Shown here piece by piece: positions 27,700 to 37,351 of a stretch of 41,459 nt of DNA. Source of the DNA: Methylococcales bacterium (lineage in GTDB: Bacteria; Pseudomonadota; Gammaproteobacteria; Methylococcales; Methylomonadaceae); NCBI GenBank assembly GCA_023145835.1, contig JAGLDH010000089.1, positions 1 to 41,459 of the forward strand. Reading direction: 5' to 3'. Positions within the stretch are counted from its first letter, which is position 1. Each line of letters opens with the position of its first letter. A program made the position numbers and the translations under genes. The notes beneath the pieces were generated by a model. That model made no database searches. It saw only the letters and a program-made list of their open reading frames with translations, and was not told where the DNA came from.

Positions 27700-30423
27700 A
27701 TGTTTAAATTTACTAATGCATCTATTAAGGATAAATTTCGCTTACTATTAAGTCTGAATATATTATTCATGCTACTGGTTGCTGGAAGTATTTTAATTGT
27801 AAATTCATTTTTTTCTAATCGAGCTGTTTTAAATAATGAAATTAATGCTTTAGCTGAGGTAACAGCTTTATCAATTACACCTTCGCTCATATTTGATAGT
27901 CAAGAGGATGCCCAGCAAACACTGGAAACACTTCATGCACATAAAAGTATTGTTTATGCCGCTGTAATAAAAGCGAGAGAATCTGAGCCTTTTGCTTCGT
28001 TTGAGTCTGAAGGGTTTTGGAAACTACCAGAAAAAAAATTGGAGTTATTTGATGATAGTCAACATGATTCTTTTTCATTAACCTTTCTTTATGTTTGTAA
28101 GCCATTAATTCTTGATGGTGTTGAGCAAGGATCAATTCTTTTAGCGATTAGTTTGTATGATATTTATCAGCGTTTAATAAAAGATTTGGTTCTTGCTCTT
28201 CTTGGCTTAATGCTTGCCTCAGGGATAATTTTTATCATTATGGAAAAAATGGCTGAAAAACTAACAAGTCCGATTTTAGAATTGTTAGCTATTAGTGAAG
28301 AAGTAGGTCAGTCTGGGAAATATGGAAAAAGGGTAAATATTCATTCTGAAGATGAAATTGGACGTCTGGGAGTGGCATTCAACATAATGCTTGAGAAGAT
28401 TCAATTTTGGCATAATGCATTGATTGACCAAAAAGAAAACTTAGAAATATTAGTAAAAAAGCGTACGCAGGATTTAACAAAAACAAAAAACCAAGCGTTG
28501 CTGTTAGCTGATCAAGCCCAAAAAGCGAGTATTGCAAAATCTGAATTTTTATCTGTTATGAGTCATGAAATTCGTACACCATTAAATGCAGTTATTGGTT
28601 TTTCGGATTTATTAAAAGATACTCAGTTGGCACCAGAGCAAAAAGAGCATGTTGATATTATTAGTAAGTCAGGTAATTCATTATTAAATCAGATTAACGA
28701 TATTCTTGATTTTTCTAAAATAGAAGCAGGGAAAATGGAAATAGACCTGGTTTGGTTTGACCTGTATGAATTGCTGGTGATTTTATTAGCAAGTCACCGT
28801 CATGCTTGTAAGAGAAAATCTGTAGAGCTGCAGCATCGTATTGCTGATGGTTTGCCTCGTTATGTTTATGGCGATGAACAAAAAATTAGACAGATGTTGA
28901 CTAACTTATTGAGTAATGCCATTAAGTTTACTGATAAAGGATCTGTATTGGTAGAGGCGCGATTAGAGAAAAAAGAGACCGATTCATGTCTTATTACATT
29001 TTCTGTCAATGATACAGGGATTGGCATACCCGAAGAAAAACAGGCAACTCTTTTTAACCCATTTACTCAAGAAGATGCTTCCACTACAAGAAAATATGGA
29101 GGGACTGGGCTTGGTTTGGCAATAGTAAAAAAAATGGCTTCTTTATTAGATGGAGAGGTAAGCTTACACAGTGTGCTAGGGGAAGGTTCACGTTTTATGT
29201 TGTCAATTCCATTGCTATTAAAGACATTTAAGGAAGTTGAAAATCAGCCTGAACCTTGTTTGATCGGATTATGTAGCGATAATGAAAATTCAGTTTTAAT
29301 GTCTCAGTTACAGAAAACGGGTTGTTTAGTTAAGTTAATTAAAAGTTCTGAGCTTCATTTGTTACAGCAACAACCTGAGGTAGTTGGGGAATTTGTTGCA
29401 TTCTTGTTTGCCGACGATGTATTTGAAAAAGCATTGAGTTGGCATGAATGGATGCTTTCTATTGAGAAAAAAATACCTGTTGCTTATTGTTATGGCGAGA
29501 GAGAAAAAAATTCATTAAATGATAATTATTCGAATTTAACATCACTTAAAATAAGTGATGATGTACTAGAAATGGTTGGGAAAATTGATCGTTTGATTGA
29601 GGGTGATTCTTCTAATATAGGAATGGAGAATGTAATTTCTGGAGGTCATGTTTTAATCGTAGAAGATAACCCCGTTAACCTACTCATGGTACAAAATATT
29701 TTTAAGCGAATAAATTTAAAGAGTCTGTCGGCAACTAATGGGCAAGAGGCAGTGGATCTTTATAATAAAAATAATTTTGATTTAATCTTAATGGATTGTC
29801 AAATGCCTGTTATGGGTGGCTTAGAAGCTACGATAGAAATTAGAAAACTAGAAAAATTAAATAATAAAAGAACGCCTATTATCGCTTTAACCGCAAATGC
29901 TTTTAAAGAAGATAGAGAGGCTTGCTATGCTGCTGGGATGGATGAGTTTTTAAGTAAACCTTTTAAGAAAAAACAGTTGATCGATGTGATTTCTCGGTGG
30001 ATGAAAGTAGATGATAAGATTGAAAAAACAATGCCTTATGAAAATGTTGGTTTCGATAAAGATGTGGCTGTTCATGATGTATTAGATGCTGGGTTACTTC
30101 ATGAGTTAGTAGAAATGGATGAACCCGGTTCAAAAGAATTTATTACTCAAATTAGTCAGACCTATTTTTCCAATGCAGAACAACTTTTTCAGCAAATTGA
30201 AGAGGCTTTCTCAGTAAAAAAAGTAGATGATATTGGTAAATTTGCTCACCAATTAAAATCAAGTAGCATGAATATCGCTGCGAAAAAACTATCTTTATTA
30301 TTCAAACAATTAGAGAGTGTTGCAAATAATGGAGAATATCAGGAAGCAAAAAAAATATGGACGTCTATAATTAACGAATATGGCTTAGTAGGTAAGGCGT
30401 ACGAACACTTTCTTAATGGATAG
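27700..30423 (+). CDS. Hybrid sensor histidine kinase (sensor-HAMP-HisKA-HATPase-REC-Hpt)
   Basis: The product is 907 residues. Membrane helices at about 15-35 and 160-182 flank a periplasmic sensor of about 125 residues, like CHASE8 ([20 protein letters not shown]). HAMP and a coiled coil follow, then HisKA with the phospho-His in [19 protein letters not shown] (about 289) and HATPase_c with [11 protein letters not shown] and [10 protein letters not shown] and [11 protein letters not shown] degenerate receiver-like segment (about 515-640) precedes an intact receiver (LIVEDNPVN, phospho-Asp in LILMDCQMP near 698, LSKPF). The Hpt domain has His in [10 protein letters not shown] (about 849). 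It is a complete inner-membrane phosphorelay. The start lies 29 bp after the YfiR-like gene, and the EAL-GGDEF gene follows after 9 bp and probably receives the phosphate. Confidence 0.95.
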   Translation: MFKFTNASIKDKFRLLLSLNILFMLLVAGSILIVNSFFSNRAVLNNEINALAEVTALSITPSLIFDSQEDAQQTLETLHAHKSIVYAAVIKARESEPFASFESEGFWKLPEKKLELFDDSQHDSFSLTFLYVCKPLILDGVEQGSILLAISLYDIYQRLIKDLVLALLGLMLASGIIFIIMEKMAEKLTSPILELLAISEEVGQSGKYGKRVNIHSEDEIGRLGVAFNIMLEKIQFWHNALIDQKENLEILVKKRTQDLTKTKNQALLLADQAQKASIAKSEFLSVMSHEIRTPLNAVIGFSDLLKDTQLAPEQKEHVDIISKSGNSLLNQINDILDFSKIEAGKMEIDLVWFDLYELLVILLASHRHACKRKSVELQHRIADGLPRYVYGDEQKIRQMLTNLLSNAIKFTDKGSVLVEARLEKKETDSCLITFSVNDTGIGIPEEKQATLFNPFTQEDASTTRKYGGTGLGLAIVKKMASLLDGEVSLHSVLGEGSRFMLSIPLLLKTFKEVENQPEPCLIGLCSDNENSVLMSQLQKTGCLVKLIKSSELHLLQQQPEVVGEFVAFLFADDVFEKALSWHEWMLSIEKKIPVAYCYGEREKNSLNDNYSNLTSLKISDDVLEMVGKIDRLIEGDSSNIGMENVISGGHVLIVEDNPVNLLMVQNIFKRINLKSLSATNGQEAVDLYNKNNFDLILMDCQMPVMGGLEATIEIRKLEKLNNKRTPIIALTANAFKEDREACYAAGMDEFLSKPFKKKQLIDVISRWMKVDDKIEKTMPYENVGFDKDVAVHDVLDAGLLHELVEMDEPGSKEFITQISQTYFSNAEQLFQQIEEAFSVKKVDDIGKFAHQLKSSSMNIAAKKLSLLFKQLESVANNGEYQEAKKIWTSIINEYGLVGKAYEHFLNG

Positions 30424-30432
30424 TAAAAGAAA

Positions 30433-32625
30433 ATGAGTAAAGGTTATAAAATATTAATTATTGATGATGACCCTACTTTGTGCATGATTGCTGAAAGAAA
30501 ACTAAAGCAATATGGGTACTCTGTTTTAACGGCTTTAACAGGAAAAGAAGGGATTCAATATGCTGTTCAGCATTCCCCTGATATCCTACTTCTTGATTAT
30601 GAGTTGCCTGATATGGCAGGTATCGATGTTTGCCGATATTTGCGAAAAAATAGGATTGGTGAAGATAAACCTATTTTGTTTATTGCAGGTAAAGAAGATT
30701 ACCAATCGATTGAAAACGCCTTTCAAGCAGGAGCAACTGATTTTTCTAGTAAACCCCTTAATTGGAGCATACTTGTCTATCGCATTCAATATATGTTGCG
30801 TGCACATGAGATTAATGTTTCTTTAATATCCAGTGAAGCTCGGTTAGCTAAAGCACAAAAAATTGCCAAATTAACTAATTGGGAATATAACGCGATCGAT
30901 AAGTCATTTAAATGGTCAGATACTATTTATGACCTTTTAGAGGTGAACCCTCAGCATGAAAATAATCTTCAGCTCAGTGATTTTTATAAGAGGGTGCCTG
31001 AGACGGATCTTTATAAAGTTCAACAAGCCATATCGAATTGTATTGGAAAAAATTCTAGTTTTGACCTAGAACATGCACTAATAACACAGGCAGGAAATCA
31101 TAGAATTATTTCTCATTTAGGAAATGTTATTAAGAATGATATGACTAATATTGTCGAATATATTGGTACTTTACAAGATATTACTGAGCGACGGAGTACT
31201 GAAGATCAGGTCAGAACATTAGCTTATTACGATTCTTTAACTGGATTGATGAATCGAGAATCCTTTTTAACGGGATTAGATGCTGTTATATCGAGTAATA
31301 AAAAGTACGATTTATTATCAGCTTTACTTTTTATTGATTTAGATGATTTTAAACGAGTTAATGATACTTTAGGGCATGAACTAGGCGATTTGTTGTTGTG
31401 TGAAATAGCTGAAAGATTGACGAATTGTGTGCGAACGGCAGGAGAAGAAAAAGAGTATCAACCAAATAACCATAGGTTGATAAAAAACCCATTGCCCGAT
31501 GGGGTCGTTAGATTGAATTCAATTGATATTCAACGCTTTGACCTGGCTCGATTAGGAGGAGATGAGTTTACAATTTTTTTAGCGGATATTCCAAATATAG
31601 AGGTAGCAGCTAGTGTATCCGCGCGGTTGTTAAAAGCACTAGAAAAACCATTTAGTCTTGATGGATATGAAGTTTATGTTACTTTTAGTATTGGTATAGC
31701 TATATCACCTACTGATGGTGAAAATATACAGGTATTGTTGAAAAATGCTGACACTGCTATGTATAGTGCAAAATCAAACGGAAAAAATAATTATCAGTTT
31801 TATTCTAGTGATATGAATGAAAAAGCACTGGATCGGCTGTCTTTAGAGTCTGATTTACGTAATGCAATTGCTAATAATGAATTACACTTGGTTTATCAAC
31901 CTCAAATCTGTCTACAAACGGGGTGTTTAGTAGGAGCAGAAGCATTAATGCGTTGGACGCATAGTGAAAAAGGTAATATTTCTCCTGTTGAATTTATTCC
32001 TTTAGCTGAGGTAACAGGGCAAATTTTAGTTATTGGAGACTGGTTGTTTGAACAATTCAATAAAGATTTAGTTCGTTGGAGTAAACAGGGGCTAATCCCA
32101 GAAAAATTTAAACTAGCATTGAATGTCAGCTCTTTACAGTTTCATCAATCGAATATGATGGAAAAGGTAGAAGCTGTATTTTCAGATCTCGAATTAAATA
32201 AACATATTGAATTTGAATTAACTGAGTCTGTCATGATGCAGAATGCAGAGTCTAATTTAGATAAACTGAATCAACTGGCTGAAAGAAATATAACCTTATC
32301 AATTGATGATTTTGGTACGGGGTATTCTTCGTTAAGTTATTTGCATCAATTTCCAGTAGATACGCTTAAAATTGATCGATCTTTTATTTCTAATATGGAA
32401 GGTGATGGTCAGATAGTTATTGTAAATGCTATTTTAGCAATGGCGAAAGGAATGAATATTACAGTCGTTGCCGAAGGAATTGAAAATCAATGGCAATATG
32501 ATTTTTTAAAGCAGGCTGGGTGTGATATAGGGCAAGGGTATTTTATATCTAAGCCGATAATGATCGATACGTTTGAAGAGCTCTTGCAGAATGAAAAGGT
32601 TTCCAAAGGTTCATTGCTATCTTAG
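30433..32625 (+). CDS. REC-PAS-GGDEF-EAL c-di-GMP turnover protein
   Basis: The product is 730 residues. The receiver (1-125) has IIDDDP and phospho-Asp in ILLLDYELPD, but FSSKPLN keeps the Lys. A PAS-like domain (about 135-255) ends in IGTLQDITERR. The GGDEF domain (about 262-435) has an intact ARLGGDEF and an insertion of about 35 residues just before it. The EAL domain (about 455-720) has intact catalytic motifs: AEALMRW, NVSSLQF, ELTESVMM, IDDFGTGYSSL, KIDRSFI and AEGIE. Both activities are possible, with phosphodiesterase likely dominant. It is the last gene of the receptor-YfiR-kinase operon and probably the output for the kinase. Confidence 0.95.
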   Translation: MSKGYKILIIDDDPTLCMIAERKLKQYGYSVLTALTGKEGIQYAVQHSPDILLLDYELPDMAGIDVCRYLRKNRIGEDKPILFIAGKEDYQSIENAFQAGATDFSSKPLNWSILVYRIQYMLRAHEINVSLISSEARLAKAQKIAKLTNWEYNAIDKSFKWSDTIYDLLEVNPQHENNLQLSDFYKRVPETDLYKVQQAISNCIGKNSSFDLEHALITQAGNHRIISHLGNVIKNDMTNIVEYIGTLQDITERRSTEDQVRTLAYYDSLTGLMNRESFLTGLDAVISSNKKYDLLSALLFIDLDDFKRVNDTLGHELGDLLLCEIAERLTNCVRTAGEEKEYQPNNHRLIKNPLPDGVVRLNSIDIQRFDLARLGGDEFTIFLADIPNIEVAASVSARLLKALEKPFSLDGYEVYVTFSIGIAISPTDGENIQVLLKNADTAMYSAKSNGKNNYQFYSSDMNEKALDRLSLESDLRNAIANNELHLVYQPQICLQTGCLVGAEALMRWTHSEKGNISPVEFIPLAEVTGQILVIGDWLFEQFNKDLVRWSKQGLIPEKFKLALNVSSLQFHQSNMMEKVEAVFSDLELNKHIEFELTESVMMQNAESNLDKLNQLAERNITLSIDDFGTGYSSLSYLHQFPVDTLKIDRSFISNMEGDGQIVIVNAILAMAKGMNITVVAEGIENQWQYDFLKQAGCDIGQGYFISKPIMIDTFEELLQNEKVSKGSLLS

Positions 32626-32688
32626 ATGAGTGGTATCAATAAAATAGTACATAATTAATAGAGTTTCTTTTTTGTTCATCACCCTTGT

Positions 32689-32697
32689 TGGTATAAT
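32689..32697 (+). promoter_or_regulatory. Candidate extended -10 promoter of the ATP-grasp/mch operon
   Basis: TGGTATAAT is a perfect extended -10 (TGnTATAAT). There is no good -35 at 17 bases, as is common for extended -10 promoters. It lies about 108 bases upstream of the proposed start at 32805 and past the stop of the EAL gene, and would separate the C1 operon from the signalling operon. Prediction from sequence only. Confidence 0.45.
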
Positions 32698-32720
32698 AAA
32701 ACTTTGCGTGTTACTGAGCT

Positions 32721-32754
32721 TAAAGGGTAAAAAACGGCACTAGTTGACCCTTTA
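32721..32754 (+). promoter_or_regulatory. Hairpin in the 5' leader of the ATP-grasp/mch operon
   Basis: TAAAGGGT (32721-32728) pairs with ACCCTTTA (32747-32754) around an 18-base loop. A GTTCGGTTTTT stretch follows at about 32762-32772. It may be a weak attenuator or leader structure, or a terminator of the upstream operon. The stem is short, so the call is weak. Confidence 0.3.
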
Positions 32755-32804
32755 TTCTATGTTCGGTTTTTAGTTATTAACACTTTTTTATAGAGACTCT
32801 TTGA

Positions 32805-33881
32805 ATTAAAATTATATTAATCATTGCAACTTCAGGGCGTATGTTAGCCAATATGGCTAAGAAAGCGGGATATGATGTTGTCGTTATCGATTGCTTTTCC
32901 GATGTAGATACACAGGTAGACTCTTTAGAATGTATTAAAGTTAAGACTTTAAGCATAAAACAAATAGAACCTGCTTTTTGTCTTTTAAATTCAAGATATA
33001 AGCTAGCATATGCAATATATGGTAGTGGGTTTGAATTTTATTCTTCTAGTTTGAAGTTTCTCCATCAAAAGATAAAAGTCCTTGGTAATACGCTTGAAGC
33101 CTATTCTGCTATTCAAGATAAGACCTTTTTTTTTTCAAAATTAAAACAATTAAACATTCCGTTTCCTGATATTTCTTTTCAAGCTCCTGAATATAATGAT
33201 GGCTGGTTAGTTAAACCTATGAGGGGAGAAGGAGGGCTAGGAATAAAAAAATACAAGGGATTAGTCGAATCTTCAGAGACCTGTTATTGGCAACGATTTA
33301 TAAACGGTATTTCTATGTCAGTATTATTTGTATCAGATGGATCTAGTTTTGAAATTTGTGGGTTTCACAAACAACTGATTACTAGTGTAGGTGAGTTCGA
33401 TTTTATTTTTTCTGGAATTATTAGTCAGCCAGAATTAAATGATAAAGTTAAGAGTCAATTAAATGTTTGGATCGCAAGTTTAGTCACTGAATTTAGTTTA
33501 AAAGGACTTAACTCTATTGACTTTATATTGAAAAATGATTGTTGCTACATTCTTGAGATTAATCCCAGGCCATCAGCTAGTATGCAATTATATAACGATG
33601 GATTAATCGATAAGCATATGAGTAGTTCCCTACAAAATGCATTGGGAAGTATTTCTAACTTAAAAGAATATAGAGCCTATCAGGTTGTTTTTGCAGAAAC
33701 AGACACCATCATTAATAATGATATTCAGTGGCCGGAATGGCTAGTTGATAGACCACATGACGGGTCATTAATTCACACAGGGTTACCGATTTGCAGTATC
33801 ATTGCTCGCGATGAAAGCGAACAGCAGATTTTGGATAAGTTGCTGTTAAAACAACAACTGGTTAAGCAACTTTTAAAATAG
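32805..33881 (+). CDS. ATP-grasp ligase-like protein of the H4MPT/methylofuran island (probable ATT start)
   Basis: The product is 358 residues if translation begins at ATT 32805. The first in-frame ATG (32841) would cut off the opening strand. The codons before it read [20 protein letters not shown], a normal Rossmann-like N-terminus, and a TGA at 32802 rules out an earlier start. GAG at 32793-32795 could be the ribosome-binding site. The ATP-grasp domain includes [19 protein letters not shown] and the metal-binding [12 protein letters not shown]. It resembles the predicted ATP-dependent carboligases (COG2232) found beside C1 genes in methylotrophs and methanogens. Substrate unknown; polyglutamylation or other amide formation on H4MPT or methylofuran is a guess. 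mch starts 11 bp downstream. Confidence 0.82.
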   Translation: MKIILIIATSGRMLANMAKKAGYDVVVIDCFSDVDTQVDSLECIKVKTLSIKQIEPAFCLLNSRYKLAYAIYGSGFEFYSSSLKFLHQKIKVLGNTLEAYSAIQDKTFFFSKLKQLNIPFPDISFQAPEYNDGWLVKPMRGEGGLGIKKYKGLVESSETCYWQRFINGISMSVLFVSDGSSFEICGFHKQLITSVGEFDFIFSGIISQPELNDKVKSQLNVWIASLVTEFSLKGLNSIDFILKNDCCYILEINPRPSASMQLYNDGLIDKHMSSSLQNALGSISNLKEYRAYQVVFAETDTIINNDIQWPEWLVDRPHDGSLIHTGLPICSIIARDESEQQILDKLLLKQQLVKQLLK

Positions 33882-33892
33882 GATGTCATAAA

Positions 33893-34876
33893 ATGCAATA
33901 CTCAGCGAGTGTTAATAAACTTACTCAGCCTTTAGTGCAGGAATTAATTGATAACGCAGATAAGTTAAGACTAGGCGTACAACAATTAGAAAATGGCTGC
34001 ACAATTATTGATGCAGGTATTGATGTTCCTGGTGGCTTAGAAGCTGGACGTATTATTACAGAGATTTGTATGGGAGGAATGGGAACTGCCACACTTTCAC
34101 AAAGTACTTATACGGATAATTGGCCATTAACTATTAATATTCATTCTACAAATCCAGTATTAGCATGCTTAGGTAGTCAATATGCAGGCTGGAGTTTATC
34201 TCACGAAAAGTATTATGCATTAGGTTCAGGCCCTGCTAGGGCAATAGCAAAAAAAGAAAAAGAGGGTGTGACTGTTCCTGTAGAGGAGCTTTATAAGGAA
34301 TTAGGTTATTCTGATAGTGCTGACTCTACAGCTTTAGTCATAGAAAATGACAAAATTCCACCTGTAGAAATTATAGAAAAAATAGCAACAGCTTGTGGCG
34401 TTTCTGCAGAAAAATTAACTATTATTGTAACACCGACGAGTAGTTTGGCTGGTGGAGTGCAAGTGGTTGGAAGAGTGCTAGAAGTGGCAATGCATAAAGC
34501 ACATGAATTACACTTCCCTCTAGAAAATATTATAGATGGAAGTGGTAGTGCACCTGTTTGTCCCCCTCATCCCGATTTTGTTAAAGCAATGGGGCGCACA
34601 AATGATGCGATTCTATTTGCAGGTCAAGTCCATATCTTTGTAAAAGGGAGTGATGAAGAGGCGGAGAAATTAGCAAAAGAGCTACCAAGTTCAACTTCAA
34701 AAGATTATGGCAAGCCTTTTGCCGAAATTTTTAAAGCCTACGAATATGACTTTTTTAAGATTGATGGCATGTTGTTTAGCCCTGCGAGTGTTATTGTGAC
34801 AGCAGTTGAGTCAGGAAACAGTTTTCGCGCAGGAAAGCTAGATAATGCTTTATTAGACCAATCGTTTGGTGCGTAA
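33893..34876 (+). CDS. mch: Methenyltetrahydromethanopterin cyclohydrolase
   Basis: The product is 327 residues, the usual length. It hydrolyses N5,N10-methenyl-H4MPT to formyl-H4MPT in the formaldehyde-oxidation pathway and is cytosolic. Family features include [65 protein letters not shown] and the end motif [11 protein letters not shown]. An AGGA site overlaps the stop of the upstream ATP-grasp gene, indicating translational coupling. The following ATP-grasp gene begins 6 bp after its stop. Confidence 0.97.
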   Translation: MQYSASVNKLTQPLVQELIDNADKLRLGVQQLENGCTIIDAGIDVPGGLEAGRIITEICMGGMGTATLSQSTYTDNWPLTINIHSTNPVLACLGSQYAGWSLSHEKYYALGSGPARAIAKKEKEGVTVPVEELYKELGYSDSADSTALVIENDKIPPVEIIEKIATACGVSAEKLTIIVTPTSSLAGGVQVVGRVLEVAMHKAHELHFPLENIIDGSGSAPVCPPHPDFVKAMGRTNDAILFAGQVHIFVKGSDEEAEKLAKELPSSTSKDYGKPFAEIFKAYEYDFFKIDGMLFSPASVIVTAVESGNSFRAGKLDNALLDQSFGA

Positions 34877-34882
34877 CGAACA

Positions 34883-35806
34883 GTGGGTCGAATAGCAATT
34901 TTTACAGATGATCCTGGTTGGCATGGTAAACAGTTATGTTTGGCCTTTGCTAGAAGAGGGTATATAGGGGAGTACGTTTCTTTAACAGAATGTGCAATCA
35001 ATTTAGATTCGACAGAGACTCCTATTCAAATACTTGGTTTTGAAAATCAGCTTCCAGAGGCTGTTTTTGTTAGAGGCGTACCAGGCGGTTCTTTACAGGA
35101 AGTTGTTTTTTATTTAGATGTATTGCATGCGTTAAAAATAATGAATATTCCTGTTTATAACGATGGGTATGCAATAGAAAAAAGTGTCGATAAAGGCATG
35201 ACCAGCTTTTTGCTTAATAATGCAGGTTTAAATACGCCATTAACGTGGGTACTTAAAGATAGGGAAAAAGCGGTATCTATTGCTGAGCAGGAACTAAAAC
35301 AAGGTCACCGATTAATTAGTAAACCTTTGTTTGGATCACAAGGTGAAGGTGTTAGGCGGCTTGAGAAAACGACTGATTTATTCTGGTTAACTAGCAGTAA
35401 TGGCATCTATTATTTACAACGTTTTATTGAATGTGAAGGACAAGGATATTCAGATATTCGTGTTTTTGTGGTATTTGGAAAATCGATAGCCGCGATGCGA
35501 CGGTGCGGAACATCTTGGTTAAATAATGTTGCGCGTGGTGCTAAATGTGAAGCAATAGAACTCAATGATCAGTTGGCTGAATTAGCAATTCTGGCCACTA
35601 AGGCTTTGTCTATGGATTATGCTGGAGTTGATATTATAAAAGATAAACAAGGACAATACAGTATTATCGAAGTCAATAGTATTCCTGCATGGAAAGGTTT
35701 AGAAACTGTTTGTGATTTTAATATAGCGGATATTTTGGCTGAAGATTTAATAGGGCGATATTTAAACGACAAGAAGTCATTATTAAAAATAGCAGCCTCA
35801 TGTTAA
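34883..35806 (+). CDS. RimK/MptN-like ATP-grasp ligase
   Basis: The product is 307 residues from GTG 34883. The N-terminal domain is GRIAIFTDDPGWHGKQL. The ATP-grasp core has KSVDKGMTSFLL, ISKPLFGSQGEGVRRLEK, SDIRVFVVFGKSIAAMRR, DYAGVDII and the Mg-binding IIEVNSIPAWKGLE. It is close to the RimK group, which includes archaeal MptN (H4MPT:glutamate ligase) and the ATP-grasp gene found next to mch in Methylobacterium. It probably adds an amino acid, most likely glutamate, to the pterin or furan cofactor; the acceptor is unproven. It overlaps the next gene by 7 bp. Confidence 0.88.
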   Translation: MGRIAIFTDDPGWHGKQLCLAFARRGYIGEYVSLTECAINLDSTETPIQILGFENQLPEAVFVRGVPGGSLQEVVFYLDVLHALKIMNIPVYNDGYAIEKSVDKGMTSFLLNNAGLNTPLTWVLKDREKAVSIAEQELKQGHRLISKPLFGSQGEGVRRLEKTTDLFWLTSSNGIYYLQRFIECEGQGYSDIRVFVVFGKSIAAMRRCGTSWLNNVARGAKCEAIELNDQLAELAILATKALSMDYAGVDIIKDKQGQYSIIEVNSIPAWKGLETVCDFNIADILAEDLIGRYLNDKKSLLKIAASC

Positions 35807-36660
35807 GTCAGAAACAAATAATTGAGACATATAAAAAAGCATGTGCCAGTGATATTAATGCTTTTAAGCCGGGAAATGTTAGTGTCTATAATGCTGGGCA
35901 TGACATGAGTGTCGATGACTTTATATTAAGCGCCGACGTGAGTGCAGTTCCAATTTCTAATCCAGATTACACCTTAGGTGAAAAAATATTTTATGCTGTC
36001 AAAGCAACAAGAGAAGCCGTTGGTTGCAATACAAATTTAGGGATTCTTTTGCTTTGTGCCCCTTTAATTCAAGCTACTCAAGAACAAAAGTCAGGACAGA
36101 GTTTGCAAGATGCTTTGAAGCTAGTTCTTGAGAAAACTTCAATAGAAGATGCTAAATGGGTGTTTAAAGCTATTACCGTCGCTTCTCCTGGTGGGTTGGG
36201 TGATTCAGAAGACCAGGATGTTAATGAAAGTCCTGATGTCACACTAACTCAGGCAATGGATATTGCGAAAGATAAAGATAGAATTGCGAAACAGTATGCA
36301 ACAAATTACAAAGATATTTTTAATTTTTCAATATTAAGGTACAATAACGGACTATTTCGTTTTGAAAGCCAGGAATGGGCAGCAGTCTTTGTTTTTACTG
36401 GGCTTTTAAGAAAATTCCCTGATAGTCATATAGAAAGGAAATATGGGGAAAAGCACTCGGATTGGGTGCTAAAACAAATTATTGCAGTCGACGATGCCTT
36501 GTTAAATACACAAGTTCCTGAGCAATTATTACCGATGTTACATAAGGTGGATAAGGCGTTTAAGGATAAGGGTATTAATCCAGGTACTACGGCCGACCTG
36601 ACGGTGGCGACAGTATTTGTAGTAATGATGGAAGCATTTTCTGTTAGGTGTACTAGTTAA
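35800..36660 (+). CDS. CitG-like (triphosphoribosyl-dephospho-CoA synthase family) protein of the H4MPT island
   Basis: The product is 286 residues starting at the ATG that overlaps the preceding gene. Features of the CitG/MdcB fold: DINAFKPGNVSVYNAGHDMS, CNTNLGILLLCAPLIQA, TVASPGGLGDSEDQDV, a later MLHKVDKAFK and INPGTTADLTVATVF. The C1-island members of this family are conserved beside mch and fae in methylotrophs and probably transfer a ribose-phosphate-type group during H4MPT synthesis. This is inferred from the chemistry of CitG and from context. All-helical and cytosolic. An 86-base gap separates it from fae. Confidence 0.88.
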   Translation: MLSQKQIIETYKKACASDINAFKPGNVSVYNAGHDMSVDDFILSADVSAVPISNPDYTLGEKIFYAVKATREAVGCNTNLGILLLCAPLIQATQEQKSGQSLQDALKLVLEKTSIEDAKWVFKAITVASPGGLGDSEDQDVNESPDVTLTQAMDIAKDKDRIAKQYATNYKDIFNFSILRYNNGLFRFESQEWAAVFVFTGLLRKFPDSHIERKYGEKHSDWVLKQIIAVDDALLNTQVPEQLLPMLHKVDKAFKDKGINPGTTADLTVATVFVVMMEAFSVRCTS

Positions 36661-36746
36661 TGCATTCATGGATGGGTAAGCGCAATTGTTTGGCATGAAA
36701 ATGTCAGTTTAATACTTCACTTTATTTATAAATAGGAAATAGCTCA

Positions 36747-37262
36747 ATGGCTAAAATTAATAACTTACGCGTAGGCGAATCTTTAAATGGCGACGGAAAT
36801 GAAGTTGCTCACATCGATTTAATGATGGGACCACGTGGTTCAGCTGCAGAGTCTGCTTTCGCAAACTGCTTAACAAACAACAAAGACGGTTTTTCTAGTC
36901 TTTTAGCTGTTGTTGCACCTAACCTTATGGTTAAGCCTTCAACTGTTATGTTTAACAAAGTAACAATCAAAGGTTCTAAGCAAGCAGTTCAAATGTTTGG
37001 CCCAGCACAACGTGGTGTTGCAATGGCTGTTGCTGACTGTGTTGAAGATGGAACAATCCCAGCTGACGAAGCTGATGATCTATTCATTTCTGTTGGTGTT
37101 TTTATTCACTGGTTAGCAGAAGATGATGCAGCTATTGAGAAAAACAACTATGATGCTGTTAAAGCATCTATCAAAAATGCTGTCGCTGGAACTCCAACAG
37201 CAGCTGAAGTTGTTGCTCAAAAAGGTTCTTCAGAGCATCCATTCGCAGCAAACAAAGTATAA
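36747..37262 (+). CDS. fae: Formaldehyde-activating enzyme
   Basis: The product is 171 residues, standard for Fae. It condenses formaldehyde with H4MPT to methylene-H4MPT and is normally one of the most abundant proteins in methylotrophs. Clear family sequence: [20 protein letters not shown] (His22 is the active-site His), [51 protein letters not shown] and HPFAANKV at the end. AGGA lies 9 bases before the ATG. It is followed by two hairpins, the second a strong terminator. The sequence has the biased, regular codon use of a highly expressed gene. Confidence 0.98.
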   Translation: MAKINNLRVGESLNGDGNEVAHIDLMMGPRGSAAESAFANCLTNNKDGFSSLLAVVAPNLMVKPSTVMFNKVTIKGSKQAVQMFGPAQRGVAMAVADCVEDGTIPADEADDLFISVGVFIHWLAEDDAAIEKNNYDAVKASIKNAVAGTPTAAEVVAQKGSSEHPFAANKV

Positions 37263-37269
37263 TTAATTT

Positions 37270-37291
37270 GTATACTTTGTAAGAAGTATAC
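37270..37291 (+). terminator. Small hairpin just after fae
   Basis: GTATACTT and AAGTATAC pair around a 6-base loop (TGTAAG), starting 8 bases past the fae stop. No T-run follows directly. It may stabilise the 3' end of the fae transcript, ahead of the stronger hairpin at 37308. Confidence 0.5.
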
Positions 37292-37307
37292 GGTTAATTT
37301 TTGTTTG

Positions 37308-37351
37308 AAAAATACCTCGGCTTAAGCGTAAACTTTAGTCGGGGTATTTTT
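37308..37351. terminator. Bidirectional terminator between fae and the HisA-like gene
   Basis: Bases 37308-37322 and 37337-37351 form a 15-bp stem (two G-T pairs) with a 14-base loop. The + strand continues into a run of T after GGGGTA; the minus strand ends in a T-rich arm as well. The right arm encodes the last codons of the HisA-like gene (KKYPD), so that gene's end doubles as part of the fae terminator. Confidence 0.82.
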
